Assembly: GCA_963773335.1 (NCBI GenBank)
Contig: CAVZAT010000004.1
Span: 1,426,001 to 1,490,000, forward strand
DNA: 64,000 bases
From: UBA4742 sp963773335
Lineage (GTDB): Bacteria > Actinomycetota > Acidimicrobiia > Acidimicrobiales > Acidimicrobilacustridaceae
Direction of reading: 5' to 3'
The notes under the pieces were generated by a model. That model was not told the origin of the DNA and searched no databases. It saw only the letters and a list, made by a program, of their open reading frames with translations. Positions 8,888-18,555 of this stretch are shown piece after piece (the stretch's first letter is position 1; each line of letters opens with the position of its first letter). The position numbers were made by a program, and so were the translations under genes.

Positions 8888-9965
8888 CTAGCCCCCCGGT
8901 TTGCCAGCGGTGGGGGTGGCGCCGCCGCAGGTGAGGACGTGGTCGCAGGCCGAGCTCACCGGGTGTGGACCAGCGCACGGCCCCCGGGTCATAGCCCAAG
9001 GGGTTGTAGGTCAGCGAGGCCACGCCCACCACCTTGCCGTCGACGTTGATGACAGGCGCGCCCTGGAAGTCCGTGCCCAGGGCCACGGTGCTGCGGAACC
9101 CAGCGGTGGACTGGTCGATCACCGTGCCCGGCGAGAGCGCCGCCCCCGAACCCCCGGTGCCGCTGATGGCGAACACCACCGTGCCCAGGAGCTTGGACTG
9201 CGCCGCGTCGCTGGCCCAGGCCAGCACCGGAATGCCGTCCTTGGGCACCGACAGCAGGGCCAGGTCGTGGGCCGGGTCCCAGCTCACCAGCGTGGCTGTC
9301 AGCCGGGCCGATCCCTTCGTCAGGGTGATGGGTGGACCGGGAGCGACCGCGGCGGCGGCCACCGTGGTGTAGGAGGTGATCATGAGGCTGGTGCCGTTGC
9401 CGCTCTGCACGGCGAACGCGGTGCCCACTGACGGCTTGCCCGCATTGTCGAGGGTCGCGACGGCGTACACCGACGGCGAGAAGCTGGCCGCCAGCTGCGG
9501 CACCTGGGTCTGGGCCTCGATCCCGCTCAAGGGCGCGACCGCCGCCGCGATCTGGGCCAACGCCTTCTTGCGCTGGGCATCGATGCTCGACGCGGCCGAC
9601 TGCGAGCGGGCCTCGAAATCCTGGGTGTCGGAGCGAAGCTGGCTGACCTGGCTGTTGAAGTTGGCCCACCAGAAGGCCCCGCTGGCCCCGAACGCGAGAC
9701 CGGTCAGGGCGAAGATCAGCAACCACAGCAGCACCGAGCGCGTGAAGATCGGGAAGCGCACCGAGTTGCGTGCCGCGTAGCGCCGAGCCCGCTCGGATCG
9801 ACGCCACTCGCTGCGCCGTTGCCGGCGGCTGAGGCCATCGGTGGGGTCTGGCGCGTCCGACCCGGCTGGCGCACCGGCGCCCGGCGCCGAGGGTCGGGTG
9901 GGCGACATCGGAGGTGGGGCGGTCTCGGGCGCGGTGGGATCGGCGTCGGCGTCGAGGTCGGTCAT
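8888..9965 (-). CDS. Membrane-anchored trypsin-fold pseudo-protease
   Basis: From ATG 9965: a cytosolic Pro/Arg-rich N-terminus (about 80 residues), one transmembrane helix (LLWLLIFALTGLAFGASGAF) and an extracytoplasmic coiled region (SQVSQLRSDTQDFEARS). A HtrA/DegP-like fold follows, with GTAFAVQSG, DPAHDLALLSV and a block ending INVDGKVVGVASL. The His position reads ITSYTTV instead of LTNxHV, and the Ser region reads FQGAPV instead of GNSGGP. Only the Asp of the triad remains, so it should be inactive as a protease. As written, the frame runs to 8781 inside glgP. A shift near 8970 gives a tail with two Cys (ACDHVLTCGG) ending at 8888. ATG 9965 overlaps the stop of the penicillin-binding protein, so they are translationally coupled. 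Confidence 0.75.
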
Positions 9966-12244
9966 CAGCCGTGACCCTTTGGATTGGTCGTCGTGGTCCG
10001 GGGGGTGGTGGTCGTGGTGGCAGGCACGGTGGTGGGAACCGGGGTGGTCGTGGTGGTGGTGGGCGGTGGGCGCGGCGTGGTCAGCGTGGTCGTGTGGGAA
10101 CAGGGTCCATCACAGTCGGTGGACAACTGGGGGATGGTCTGGCGGTTGGGTCGCCGCGTGCTGGGGTCGAGCACGGCCGCGGCGTCGGCCGCCGAGTTGG
10201 GCGGGGGGAGCGGTCCGGGGATGGGGAAGTCGGTCGGGGGCAGGTTGGCCACCGCCAGCTTCATGAAGTCGCCCCAGGCCGCAGCCGGGACGGTTCCGCC
10301 GAACACCGAGCCCACGTGGGGATAGTTCAGGTGCTGGACGGCGCTGTCGTGGCCCATCCACACGGCCGTGGCCAGCTGGGGGCTGAAGCCCACGAACCAG
10401 GCGTCGCGCTCGTCGTTGGTGGTACCCGTCTTGCCGGCGATGGGCCGTCCGAAGCCGGCCAGGTGGGCTCCGGCGGTGCCCCCGGGACCGGGTGGGCCCT
10501 TGAGCAGCTGGGTCACCGTCTCGGCGATGGCCGGGTTCAGCACCTGCTTGCCCACCGGGTGCGTGTTGTCGATCAGCACCGTGCCGTCCGGTTTGGTCAC
10601 CTTCACGATGGGCGAGGGCGGAACCCGCACGCCATGGTTGTCGAACACCCCGTAGGCCGAGGCCATCGACAGCGGGGTCACGTCCAACACGCCCAGGGTG
10701 ACCCGCTCGTCACAGCACGGCTGGTTGCCCACGATCTGCACGCCCAGCCGCTTGGCCATGGCCTCGACGTTGTTCGGCCCCACATCGTGGGCCAGTTGGG
10801 CGAACCAGGTGTTGATCGAGGCGGTCAGGGCCGTCTGCATGTCGACCGTGCCCTCGGAGCCACCCTCGTCGTTGTGGATGGCGCACGAGTCCTTGTGCGG
10901 GCAGCCGCTCGGGTAGTACACGCCTGGCGTCGGATAGGTCTGCGCCGGGGTGAAGCCCTGCTCCAGGGCAGCGGCGATGGTGTAGGCCTTGAACGAGGAG
11001 CCGGGTTGCATGCCCTGGGTGCCCACCCCGCTGGCCAGGTTGAGCTGAAGGGCGGTGTAGTTGCGCCCCCCGACCATGGCCTTGACGTAGCCGGTGGCGG
11101 GGTCGACGGTCACGATGGCCATGTCCTGAGGGTTGGCCACCTCCTGGTGGGTGGTGGGGTCCAGGTAGTGGTCGATGGGGGCCGTGGCCATGTACTTGGC
11201 CTCGGTGGCGTCGGCCTCGGCCTGCAGGCTCGGGTCGATGGTGGTCTGGATCTTGAGGCCGTCCGTGTAGATGGCGTCGCCGTAGCGCGAGGTCAGGTAC
11301 TGACGCACGTAGTCCACGAAGTACGGGTCCTGGGAGGGCCCGTTGGTGGGCAGCGGGTAGAAGGCCGTCGTGGGCCCGACCGGATCGCCGAAGCCGGCCG
11401 GCCACAGGTAGGCGGCTTTGGCCGTCTCGTACTGAGCCTGGGTGATCAGCCCCTGGTCACGCATCTCGCCCAGGACCTGCCGGCGGCGGCTCTCGGCCCC
11501 GAACAGGTCCTGGCGGGGGCCGTAGCGCGAGGGGGAGGGGATGATCGAGGCCAGGGCCGCGGCCTGGGCGATGGTGAGGTGGCTGACGTCGGTGTGGAAG
11601 TAGCTCTCAGCCGCGGCGGCCGCTCCGTAGGCCCCGTCGCCGAAGTAGGTGGTGTTGAGGTACAGGTACATGATGCGCTCTTTGGCCGCGTGCTGGCTGC
11701 CCAGCTGCTTGGTCAGGTCGCGCTCCAGGCGGGTGGCCAGCACGGCCTCGTTGAGCTTTCGCGACACCGTCTGCTGGTCGTTGAGGTAGGTGGCCCGGAC
11801 GTACTGCTGGGTGACGGTCGACGCCCCCTGCTCGATCTTGCCCGAGGTGTAGTCGGCCACCGCGGCCCGGACCATGCCCTCGGGATCGACCCCCTTGTGG
11901 GTCCAGAACTTGCGGTCCTCGTTGGCGATGACCGCGTTCTGCAGGTCGGTGGGCACCTGGGCCTCGGTCATGGGCACGCTGATGTCGAACTTGCGGAACG
12001 TGGCGATCACGTTGCCGGCCGCGTCGTAGACCGTGCTGGGCTGAGCCGCCTTGGGCGGTCGGGCCTTGGGGAAGGTGCCCGGCAGGTTCACGTACAGCAG
12101 CATCCCGAACGCCGCGCCGGCGGCCACCCCCACCAGCAGCGGCACCCCCACCACCGTGACCACCGCCGCCCGCAGGGTCAGCCGCAGGGCCCGACGGGGC
12201 CGGGGGCGACGAGTCGTGCCTGGCGATGCGGCCGACGGGCTCAC
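9965..12244 (-). CDS. Class A penicillin-binding protein (GT51 + transpeptidase)
   Basis: A 759-residue bifunctional peptidoglycan synthase. After a basic cytosolic tail, one transmembrane helix (about residues 22-48) anchors it. The GT51 domain shows ANEDRKFWTHKGVD, with the catalytic Glu, and QGASTVTQQ. The transpeptidase has GSSFK (Ser nucleophile and Lys), TASINTWF (SxN motif) and GKTGTTND (KTG motif). The C-terminus is a long Thr/Pro-rich tail, probably spanning the wall. The GTG start at 12244 overlaps the TGA of the upstream lipoprotein (GTGA), and its own stop overlaps the pseudo-protease start, so the three genes form one operon. Confidence 0.93.
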   Translation of the reverse strand: MSPSAASPGTTRRPRPRRALRLTLRAAVVTVVGVPLLVGVAAGAAFGMLLYVNLPGTFPKARPPKAAQPSTVYDAAGNVIATFRKFDISVPMTEAQVPTDLQNAVIANEDRKFWTHKGVDPEGMVRAAVADYTSGKIEQGASTVTQQYVRATYLNDQQTVSRKLNEAVLATRLERDLTKQLGSQHAAKERIMYLYLNTTYFGDGAYGAAAAAESYFHTDVSHLTIAQAAALASIIPSPSRYGPRQDLFGAESRRRQVLGEMRDQGLITQAQYETAKAAYLWPAGFGDPVGPTTAFYPLPTNGPSQDPYFVDYVRQYLTSRYGDAIYTDGLKIQTTIDPSLQAEADATEAKYMATAPIDHYLDPTTHQEVANPQDMAIVTVDPATGYVKAMVGGRNYTALQLNLASGVGTQGMQPGSSFKAYTIAAALEQGFTPAQTYPTPGVYYPSGCPHKDSCAIHNDEGGSEGTVDMQTALTASINTWFAQLAHDVGPNNVEAMAKRLGVQIVGNQPCCDERVTLGVLDVTPLSMASAYGVFDNHGVRVPPSPIVKVTKPDGTVLIDNTHPVGKQVLNPAIAETVTQLLKGPPGPGGTAGAHLAGFGRPIAGKTGTTNDERDAWFVGFSPQLATAVWMGHDSAVQHLNYPHVGSVFGGTVPAAAWGDFMKLAVANLPPTDFPIPGPLPPPNSAADAAAVLDPSTRRPNRQTIPQLSTDCDGPCSHTTTLTTPRPPPTTTTTTPVPTTVPATTTTTPRTTTTNPKGHG

Positions 12245-13348
12245 GAGACCCTCGTGTAGATGCAGTTGGGCGACCTGGGTGCGGCTGTGAAGCCCCGACC
12301 CGGTCCGGGCAGGACCATGGTCGGACCCACGCTCTGGCCGGGCTGCCAGGTGCCACCCAGATAGACCTGGTAGCTGACCGAGCAGCCGCCGCTGTTGCCG
12401 GTGTAGGTGCCAGCCGGGTAGGGACCGGCGGCCGGCAGGGTGAAGGAGCTTCCCGACGGACAGGGGCAGCACCGTGGGTGGCGCCTCGGTGGTCGGCACC
12501 GCCTCGCAGACCGGGAGCGAGCCCGAGGCCGACCCGTTGGCTGAGGTTACGTTGGCCGTGAAGGTGCCCGGCGACTGGCAGGTCAGGGTCCAGCGGGCCA
12601 GGCCGTCGCTGCCGGTCGTGCCCGGATTGGCTCCGACCACCGTCACGCTGGGATCGGTGCTGAGTTGGACCGAGACGCTGGGCACGCCGGCCTGCTGCAC
12701 GACGCCGTTGGGGTCGACGGTCTGCTGGGTGACCAGCGCCTCGACCGAGAAGGCCTGGCCCACCGGGGCCGCACCGGCGCTGGCCGCGACCTGCACGGTG
12801 TACGCGTCGTACTGGGTGAGCGGGAGGTTGATGTTCAGGTGGCCCCCGTTGGCCACGAACCCGGTACCGGCCGTGAACGTGGTGAGCGACGGCTGCTGCC
12901 AGGCCCGGACCTTGTAATGGCCGCCCAGCAGCCCGCTCGCCGCGTAGTGGCCGCCGCCGTCGGTGGCCACCGTGATGGCCCCGCTGGCCGAGCCGACCCA
13001 TCGCTCGACGCGAACCGTGGCCCCGGCCACCGCGCCCCCCGGGCCGGTGACCGTGCCCTCCACCGATGCCTTGCCCCCCGTCACCGGGACGGGTGGGGTG
13101 GGCTGGGCCTTGCCCGTGACCGGGCTCAGCGACACGAACCGGGTGTCCGGGAGCTGGAACCCGGCGGGGAGGTGCAGCGCGTCGGGGTCGACCGTGGAGG
13201 TGGTGGTCGAACTCAGGGGGTTGAACGAGGGGGGCGTGGCCGCCGACCGGGGCTTGGAGCCAGAGCAGGCGGCCAGCACCACGACCGCGACCAAGCCGGC
13301 AACGAGAGGGACGACCAACCGGCGGGAGCGGAGATGTGAGAGATTCAT
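12241..13348 (-). CDS. Secreted lipoprotein with carboxypeptidase-regulatory-like domain (frame broken)
   Basis: ATG 13348 opens a signal peptide ending in the lipobox LAAC (VVVLAACSGS). A Thr/Ser-rich spacer and a beta-sandwich follow, of the CarboxypepD_reg type (VEGTVTGPGGAVAGATVRVE, then GHYAASGLLGGHYKV). A second Ig-like part includes TFTANVTSANGSASGS. Near 12455 the frame breaks. The other frame gives GTYTGNSGGCSVSYQV and ends in TGA at 12241-12243, overlapping the GTG start of the PBP. Without the break the two genes read as one 1175-codon frame, which I regard as artefactual. An accessory role for the PBP at the cell surface is inferred from context only. Confidence 0.75.
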
Positions 13349-13466
13349 CGAGTCCTCGGTCGGCCGACCGCCCGGCTCTGCTGGGGAGTGTAGAACGATG
13401 CCATCCCGTGGCCCGGTATGGGCGTCACCCTGCATCTGACCGTGCCACAACTGAGTTGGGGGAACC

Positions 13467-14989
13467 ATGGTCGACACCATCGCCACCACCACGACAGGCG
13501 CCGTTCGCGGCCGGGAGAAGGCCGGGGTCCTGCTCTTCGCCGGGATCCCCTACGCCGCACCGCCGACCGGAGCACGGCGCTTCCAGCCCCCGGCGCCGGT
13601 CGAACCATGGACCGATGTCCGGGAGACCACCCGGTTCGGACCGGTGTCCTGGCAATCGGCGGGCGCCCTGGGCGGACTCCTGAGCGGGCCCGAGCCTGAC
13701 TGCGACGAGGACTGCCTGACCCTCAGCGTCATGACGCCGGCCCTCGACGACGCCCGACGGCCGGTCATGGTCTGGATCCACGGCGGTGGCTTCGTGGGTG
13801 GGAGCGGTTCCACGCCCTGGTACGACGGCCGGTCGTTCGCCACCCGGGGCGACGTGGTCGTGGTCACCATCAACTACCGCCTGGGCGCGCTGGGCTTCCT
13901 GCACCTGGCCGAGGTCGGTGGCGAGGCCTACGCCTCGTCGGGCCTGTCGGGCATCCTGGACCAGGCCGCCGCCCTGGCGTGGGTCCGCGACAACGCCGCC
14001 GCCTTCGGTGGCGACCCTGGCAACGTCACCATCTTCGGCGAGTCGGCTGGCGCCATGAGCGTGGCCACGCTGCTGGGCCTTCCCGAGGCCGCCGGGCTGT
14101 TCCACCGGGCCATCGCCCAGAGCGGCGCGGCCCACAACCTGCGGGACCCGGCCGACGCGGCCCTGGTCACCGAAGCCTTCCTCGACTCGCTCGGCGTGCA
14201 CGACCTCGACGGACTGCTGGCCGCCGATCCCCGAGCCATCCTGGCCGCCCAGAACGCGGTGAGCACGGCCATGGCCGACCATCCCGATCGCTTCTCCGAC
14301 AGCCCGGGGCGCGCCTGGGTCTGCCGTTCCAACCCGTGGTCGACGGCGTCCGCCTGCCTCGGGCCCCGATGGAGACGCTATCCGCCGGCGCCGTGCCCGT
14401 GCCCGTGATGGTAGGCACCAACGCGGATGAGTGGAACCTGTTCGCCCTGGCCCGCTCGGGACCGACCGACGACGCGGCCATGGCTCGGCGCCTCGACCGC
14501 ATGGGCATGGACGGCGCCGCCGTCACCGCCACCTACCGTCGCGCCCGTCCCGACGATGCCACCCCCGCGGTGTGGTCGGCCTTCATGACCGACCAGGTGT
14601 TCCGGATCCCCGCCATCCGCCTGCTCGAGACCCAGTCCGCCGTGCGGCCCGACGCCACCTTCGCCTACTGGTTCACCTGGCGCACCCCCGCGTTCGGCGG
14701 TCGCCTGGGTTCGTGTCACGCGCTGGAGATCCCCTTCGTCTTCGACACCATGAACCGGGGCGGCGCCGACGTCCTGCTGGGACCCGACGCGCCGGTCCCG
14801 CTGTCGCGATCCATGCAGGACGCCTGGATCGCCTTCGCCCGCCACGGCCACCCCGATCCCGACTCGGCGCTGGGCGGGTGGCCGCCGTATGACCCGGATC
14901 GCCGCGCCACCATGGAGTTCGGCGACCGGATCGGCACGGTCGACGATCCCGCCGCGGCCGAACGCCAGCTGTGGGACGGCGCGTCCTGA
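13467..14989 (+). CDS. Type B carboxylesterase (frame broken)
   Basis: Carboxylesterase/para-nitrobenzyl-esterase family, an alpha/beta hydrolase acting on carboxylic esters. Seen are GIPYAAPPTG near the N-terminus, the oxyanion block WIHGGGFVGG, the nucleophile elbow FGESAGAMS, the TNADEWNLF block and the SCHALEIPFVF His. The first frame runs 13467 to about 14310 and the second continues to TGA at 14989. The break lies near GRAWV (about 14305-14330). Joined length is about 507 residues, usual for the family. There is no signal peptide, so it is cytosolic. The divergent neighbour is the lipoprotein-PBP operon. Confidence 0.85.
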
Positions 14990-15683
14990 CCGGCGCGGAC
15001 CCGCTCACCGGCCGCCGGTCATCCTGTTGAGCGGCGGGCTGGACAGCGCCACCTGCCTGGCTGTCGCCCTGGCCGAGGGGTACGCGCCCGTGGCCCTCAG
15101 CTTCCGCTACGGACAACGCCATGATCACGAGGTCGACGCGGCGCGGGTGCTGGCCGAGCGATCCGGGATCGAGCACGTGGTGTGCCACATCGACCTGCGG
15201 GTGTTCGGCGGCTCGGCCCTCACCTCGGACCTGGCCGTGCCCAAGGACCGGCCCCTGGACCAGGCTCACGACATCCCCGTCACCTACGTGCCTGCCCGCA
15301 ACACCATCTTCCTGGCCTACGCCCTGGCGTTGGCGGAGGTGCGCGACGCCCACGACATCTTCATCGGGGTCAACGCCGTCGACTACAGCGGCTACCCGGA
15401 CTGCCGCCCCGAGTTCGTGGCCGCCTTCGAAGACGTGGCCAACCTGGCCACCCGGGCCGGGGTCGAGGGGGCGACACGCATCCGCATCCGGGCGCCGCTC
15501 CAGGACCTGGGCAAGGCCGACATCATCCGGCTCGGCACCGAGCTGGGCGTCGACTACGCCACCACCACCAGCTGCTACGACCCCGACGAGCAGGGTCGGG
15601 CCTGCGGGCACTGCGACTCGTGCCGCCTGCGGGCCGCCGGGTTCCGCCAGGCCGGCGTCGCCGACCCGACCCGCTACAGCTGA
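14971..15683 (+). CDS. queC: 7-cyano-7-deazaguanine (preQ0) synthase
   Basis: QueC converts 7-carboxy-7-deazaguanine to preQ0 with ATP and ammonia, for queuosine or other 7-deazapurines. Motifs: the PP-loop LLSGGLDSAT, SFRYGQRHDHE, VPARNTIFLAYAL, GVNAVDYSGYPDCRPEF, and the zinc site CYDPDEQGRACGHCDSC. The domain begins near 15014. In the frame as written, the only upstream start is ATG 14889, which would overlap the esterase by 101 nt. GTG 14971 becomes usable with a one-codon-phase correction near 15010 and is my preferred start. No queD, queE or tgt gene is in the window. Confidence 0.85.
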
Positions 15684-15687
15684 GCCG

Positions 15688-15999
15688 CTACGCCTGAGCC
15701 GGGTCGGGGGCCGGCAGGGTGAGATCGATGTCGGGCGGGGTGCTCGAGGCGGTCGGGGTCGTCGAGGCGTTGCCCGCGACGGCACTCGACGGATCGTCGG
15801 GAAGGGCCCGAACCGAGGTGCGCACGTCGCGCCAACCGTCCCAGGCCGCGGCCAGCTCGCGGCGGGCGAAGTCGGCCAGGGCCGGATCGACCGGTGCGTC
15901 CGAGGACCCCGCCGCCACCTGGGCCTGCGCCCGCGCCAGGCGGCGCAGGGCCCCGATAATCTCCTGGTCGGCCCAGCTCAGGGCGGGTTCGGGGGTCAC
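15688..15999 (-). CDS. Hypothetical protein, 103 aa
   Basis: Starts at GTG 15999, overlapping the stop of the upstream hydrolase in a GTGA arrangement, so it is co-translated with it. The first 65 residues are helical (SWADQEIIGALRRLARAQAQ). The C-terminal third is a low-complexity Thr/Ser/Pro tail. No signal peptide or membrane segment; family not recognised. Its end converges on queC 5 nt away. Confidence 0.6.
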   Translation of the reverse strand: MTPEPALSWADQEIIGALRRLARAQAQVAAGSSDAPVDPALADFARRELAAAWDGWRDVRTSVRALPDDPSSAVAGNASTTPTASSTPPDIDLTLPAPDPAQA

Positions 16000-16907
16000 G
16001 GCTCGAACCGGGCCAGCCAGGCCAGCAGATCGGCCGTGATCTCGTCACGGTTGGTCTCGTTGAACACCTCGTGGCGGGCTTCGGGATAGTAGGCGGTGGT
16101 GATGTCGGTCAGCCCGGCGTCGCGGTAGCGCTGCACCAGCAGGTCGAGCAGAGCCAGACCCAGGTTCAGGGGATCCGCCGAGCCCGCCACCACGTAGACG
16201 GGCAGGTCGGAGCGGATGCCGGCCAGCGCCTCGGGGTCGGCCAGCCGGGGGGCGGCATCGACCAGGCTGGCGGTGGCCGCCCGGTCGATGCCGAACCCGC
16301 ACCAGGGATCGGCCAGGTAGGCGTCGACCTCGGTCTCGTCGCGGCTCAGCCAGTCGAACGGAGTGCGGGCCGGCTCGAAGGCGGTGTTGAGCGCGCTCAG
16401 GTCGGTCTCGGCGTCGGGATCCATGGTGGAGGCGGCCAGGTCCACGGCGGTGGTCCCCGACAGGATCAGGCCGTCGATTGCCCTGCTGTGGTCCAGCACC
16501 AGCTGCTGGGCCGCGAACGAGCCCATGCTGTGTCCGAGCAGCAGGTGAGGGCGCGCCGGCACCTCGGCGGCGATGCGCTGGCCCAGGAGCACCAGATCGT
16601 CGACCAGCCCGTTCCACCCCGCGGGCCCGAAGTCACCGAGTGCCTCGGCCGGACCGGTGCCGTCCAGACCCACCGCCGAGCGGCCGTGGCCCCGGTGGTC
16701 ATCGGCGTAGACCACCCAACCGCGGGCGGTGAGCGTCTGGGCCAATCGGGCATACCGGGTCGAGTGCTCACCCATGCCGTGAGCGATCTGCACCGAGCCC
16801 ACCACCGGTCCTGCCGGCGACGATCCCGCATCGCCCATCGGCGACCAGCGCCGGACCGCGATGTCGAGCCCGTCCGCCGACCGGATGGTGAACGTCGTCT
16901 CGTCCAT
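15996..16907 (-). CDS. Alpha/beta hydrolase, monoacylglycerol-lipase-like
   Basis: A serine hydrolase of the Hydrolase_4 (lysophospholipase/monoacylglycerol lipase) group. Seen are VQIAHGMGEHSTRYARLA, YADDHRGHGRS, the nucleophile elbow LLGHSMGSF, the Asp in VVAGSADPLN and the His in YYPEARHEVFNE. At about 303 residues it matches the family. Start ATG 16907; an in-frame GTG at 16919 is the alternative. No signal peptide. Its stop overlaps the start of the 103-residue gene downstream. It is divergent from the ABC1 kinase operon. Confidence 0.88.
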   Translation of the reverse strand: MDETTFTIRSADGLDIAVRRWSPMGDAGSSPAGPVVGSVQIAHGMGEHSTRYARLAQTLTARGWVVYADDHRGHGRSAVGLDGTGPAEALGDFGPAGWNGLVDDLVLLGQRIAAEVPARPHLLLGHSMGSFAAQQLVLDHSRAIDGLILSGTTAVDLAASTMDPDAETDLSALNTAFEPARTPFDWLSRDETEVDAYLADPWCGFGIDRAATASLVDAAPRLADPEALAGIRSDLPVYVVAGSADPLNLGLALLDLLVQRYRDAGLTDITTAYYPEARHEVFNETNRDEITADLLAWLARFEP

Positions 16908-16986
16908 CACGTCGGTCACGCTCCGGAGCCTACCGCTGCGGGCCGGGCGGTTCGGTCCGGCGCTGGCCCACCGGTAGGGTTTGCCC

Positions 16987-18555
16987 GTGCCACGCCGAGC
17001 CAGATTGGGTCGAGGAGCCAAAGCCGGTTGAGGAGCCAGCGCCGGTCGAGGAGCAGAACCCCACTCCTGGTGGCCACCGCGGCCCTGGCCGGGGTGGCTT
17101 TGTGGTGGACCAGAGCCCGAGCCGGACGCCGAGGCGCCACGCCCGCAGCCCGCGCCGCGCTCGACCAGACCGACCGGCTGGCCCGCAACCTGGCCCTGGC
17201 CGGCCTGGGCGCCCGGGCCGGGTCGTCCTACGCGTCGCACCGCGCCCGGCGGCTGTTCGCCGACGCCGAGCGCCGCCAGGCCCTCGACACCGCCTTCGAA
17301 CTGCGGACCGCGGAGCAGGTGGCCGAGACGCTTGGGTCAGATGAAGGGCGCCCTGATGAAGCTGGGCCAGATGGCCAGCTACCTGGACCAGGGGCTCCCC
17401 GAACCGGTGCGCGCCGCCTTGGCCGACCTGCAGGCCGACGCCCCGCCCATGAGCCCGGCTCTGGCCGCCGAGGTGATCCGAGCCGAGCTCGGCCACGACC
17501 CCGAGCACCTCTTCGCCGAGTGGGACCCGGTTCCCATCGCCGCCGCCTCCATCGGCCAGGTTCACCGCGCCCTGACCCACGACGGCCAGGCGGTGGCGGT
17601 GAAGGTCCAGTACCCGGGCGTGGAGGAGGCCATGGGCGCGGATCTGGCCAACGTCGGCCTGTTGTTCGCGGGCATGGGCCAGATCTTCCGTGGCCTCGAC
17701 CACAGCGCCGATGGTGGAGGAGCTGCGGGCCCGGCTGGTCGAGGAGCTCGACTACCTCAACGAGGCGGCCAACCAGCGCGAGTTCGCCCGGTACTACCAG
17801 GACCACCCCACCATCCACATCCCGGCGGTGATCGACGACTTGTCGACGCGCCGGGTGCTCACGACAGAGCTGGCGGTCGGTGCCCGGTTCGACGAGGTGG
17901 TGACCTGGGACCGGTCCCAGCGCAACCTGGCCGCCGAGACGCTCTACCGCTTCGCCTTCGGGAGCCTCTACCAGCTGCGCCTGTTCAACGGTGACCCCCA
18001 CCCCGGCAACTACCTGTTCGGTCGAGACGGCCACGTGACCTTCCTCGACTTCGGTCTGGTCAAGCGCTTCACCACCGACGAGATGGCCGTCTTCGGCGAG
18101 ATGATCAAGGCCATGGTGATCGAGGAGGATCACCACCGCTTCCGCCAGGTGGTCGAGGAGATCGGCCTGATCCCCCCGAAGCCGGGTTCCGCGACGACCA
18201 GGTGGCCGACTACCTGGGTCACTTCTACGACTTCCTGCTCCACGACGAGCCCTACACCATCACCCCCGAGTACGCCTCGGAGACGGTGCGGCGCTTCTTC
18301 GACACCAGCGGGCCCTACACCGACCTGCAGAAGGCGGCCAACGTGCCGCCCTTCATGGTCATCATCCAGCGCATCAACCTGGGCCTCTACGCCCTGTTCG
18401 GGGAGCTGGAGGCGACCATGAACTGGCGCCGCCTGGGCGAGGAGCTCTGGCCGTTCGTGGCCGGGCCACCGGCCACCCCGATGGGTGAGCAGGTCGCCGC
18501 CTGGCGCCGTCGACGCCACCAGGAGCCCGACGACCAGGACCGGTGGGCGTCGTGA
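16987..18555 (+). CDS. ABC1/UbiB/COQ8-family atypical kinase (frame broken)
   Basis: Family members are atypical kinases or ATPases tied to isoprenoid quinone or lipid metabolism. Seen are an N-terminal membrane segment (TPLLVATAALAGVALWW), the KxGQ motif in ALMKLGQMAS, the Ala-rich loop PIAAASIGQVHRA in place of a Gly-rich loop, VAVKVQYPG, the E..D motif in VEELDYLNEA, HPGNYLF and FLDFGLVKRF. The coding frame changes near 17335, 17700 and 18185, and probably within the 18-bp repeats at 17008-17061. GTG 16987 is the most upstream plausible start, with GGTAGGGT about 7 nt before it. The stop overlaps the bioA GTG (GTGA), making this the first gene of the biotin operon. Confidence 0.82.
17008..17061 (+). 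repeat. Three 18-bp imperfect tandem repeats
   Basis: Units at 17008-17025, 17026-17043 and 17044-17061 follow GGTCGAGGAGCCAAAGCC with a few changes each. They lie at the 5' end of the ABC1 kinase gene, where the reading frame also changes, so the repeat itself may be the cause of an indel. Confidence 0.6.

Noticed and set aside
9914..12259. 781-codon plus-strand open frame
   Set aside because: It lies antisense to the well-supported PBP gene, is Gly/His/Val-rich nonsense, and arises from the mirror of GC-rich codon use.
9965..13492. Lipoprotein-PBP fusion of 1175 codons
   Set aside because: The alternative frame gives a normal lipoprotein end and a GTGA overlap with a PBP start, as with other gene pairs here.
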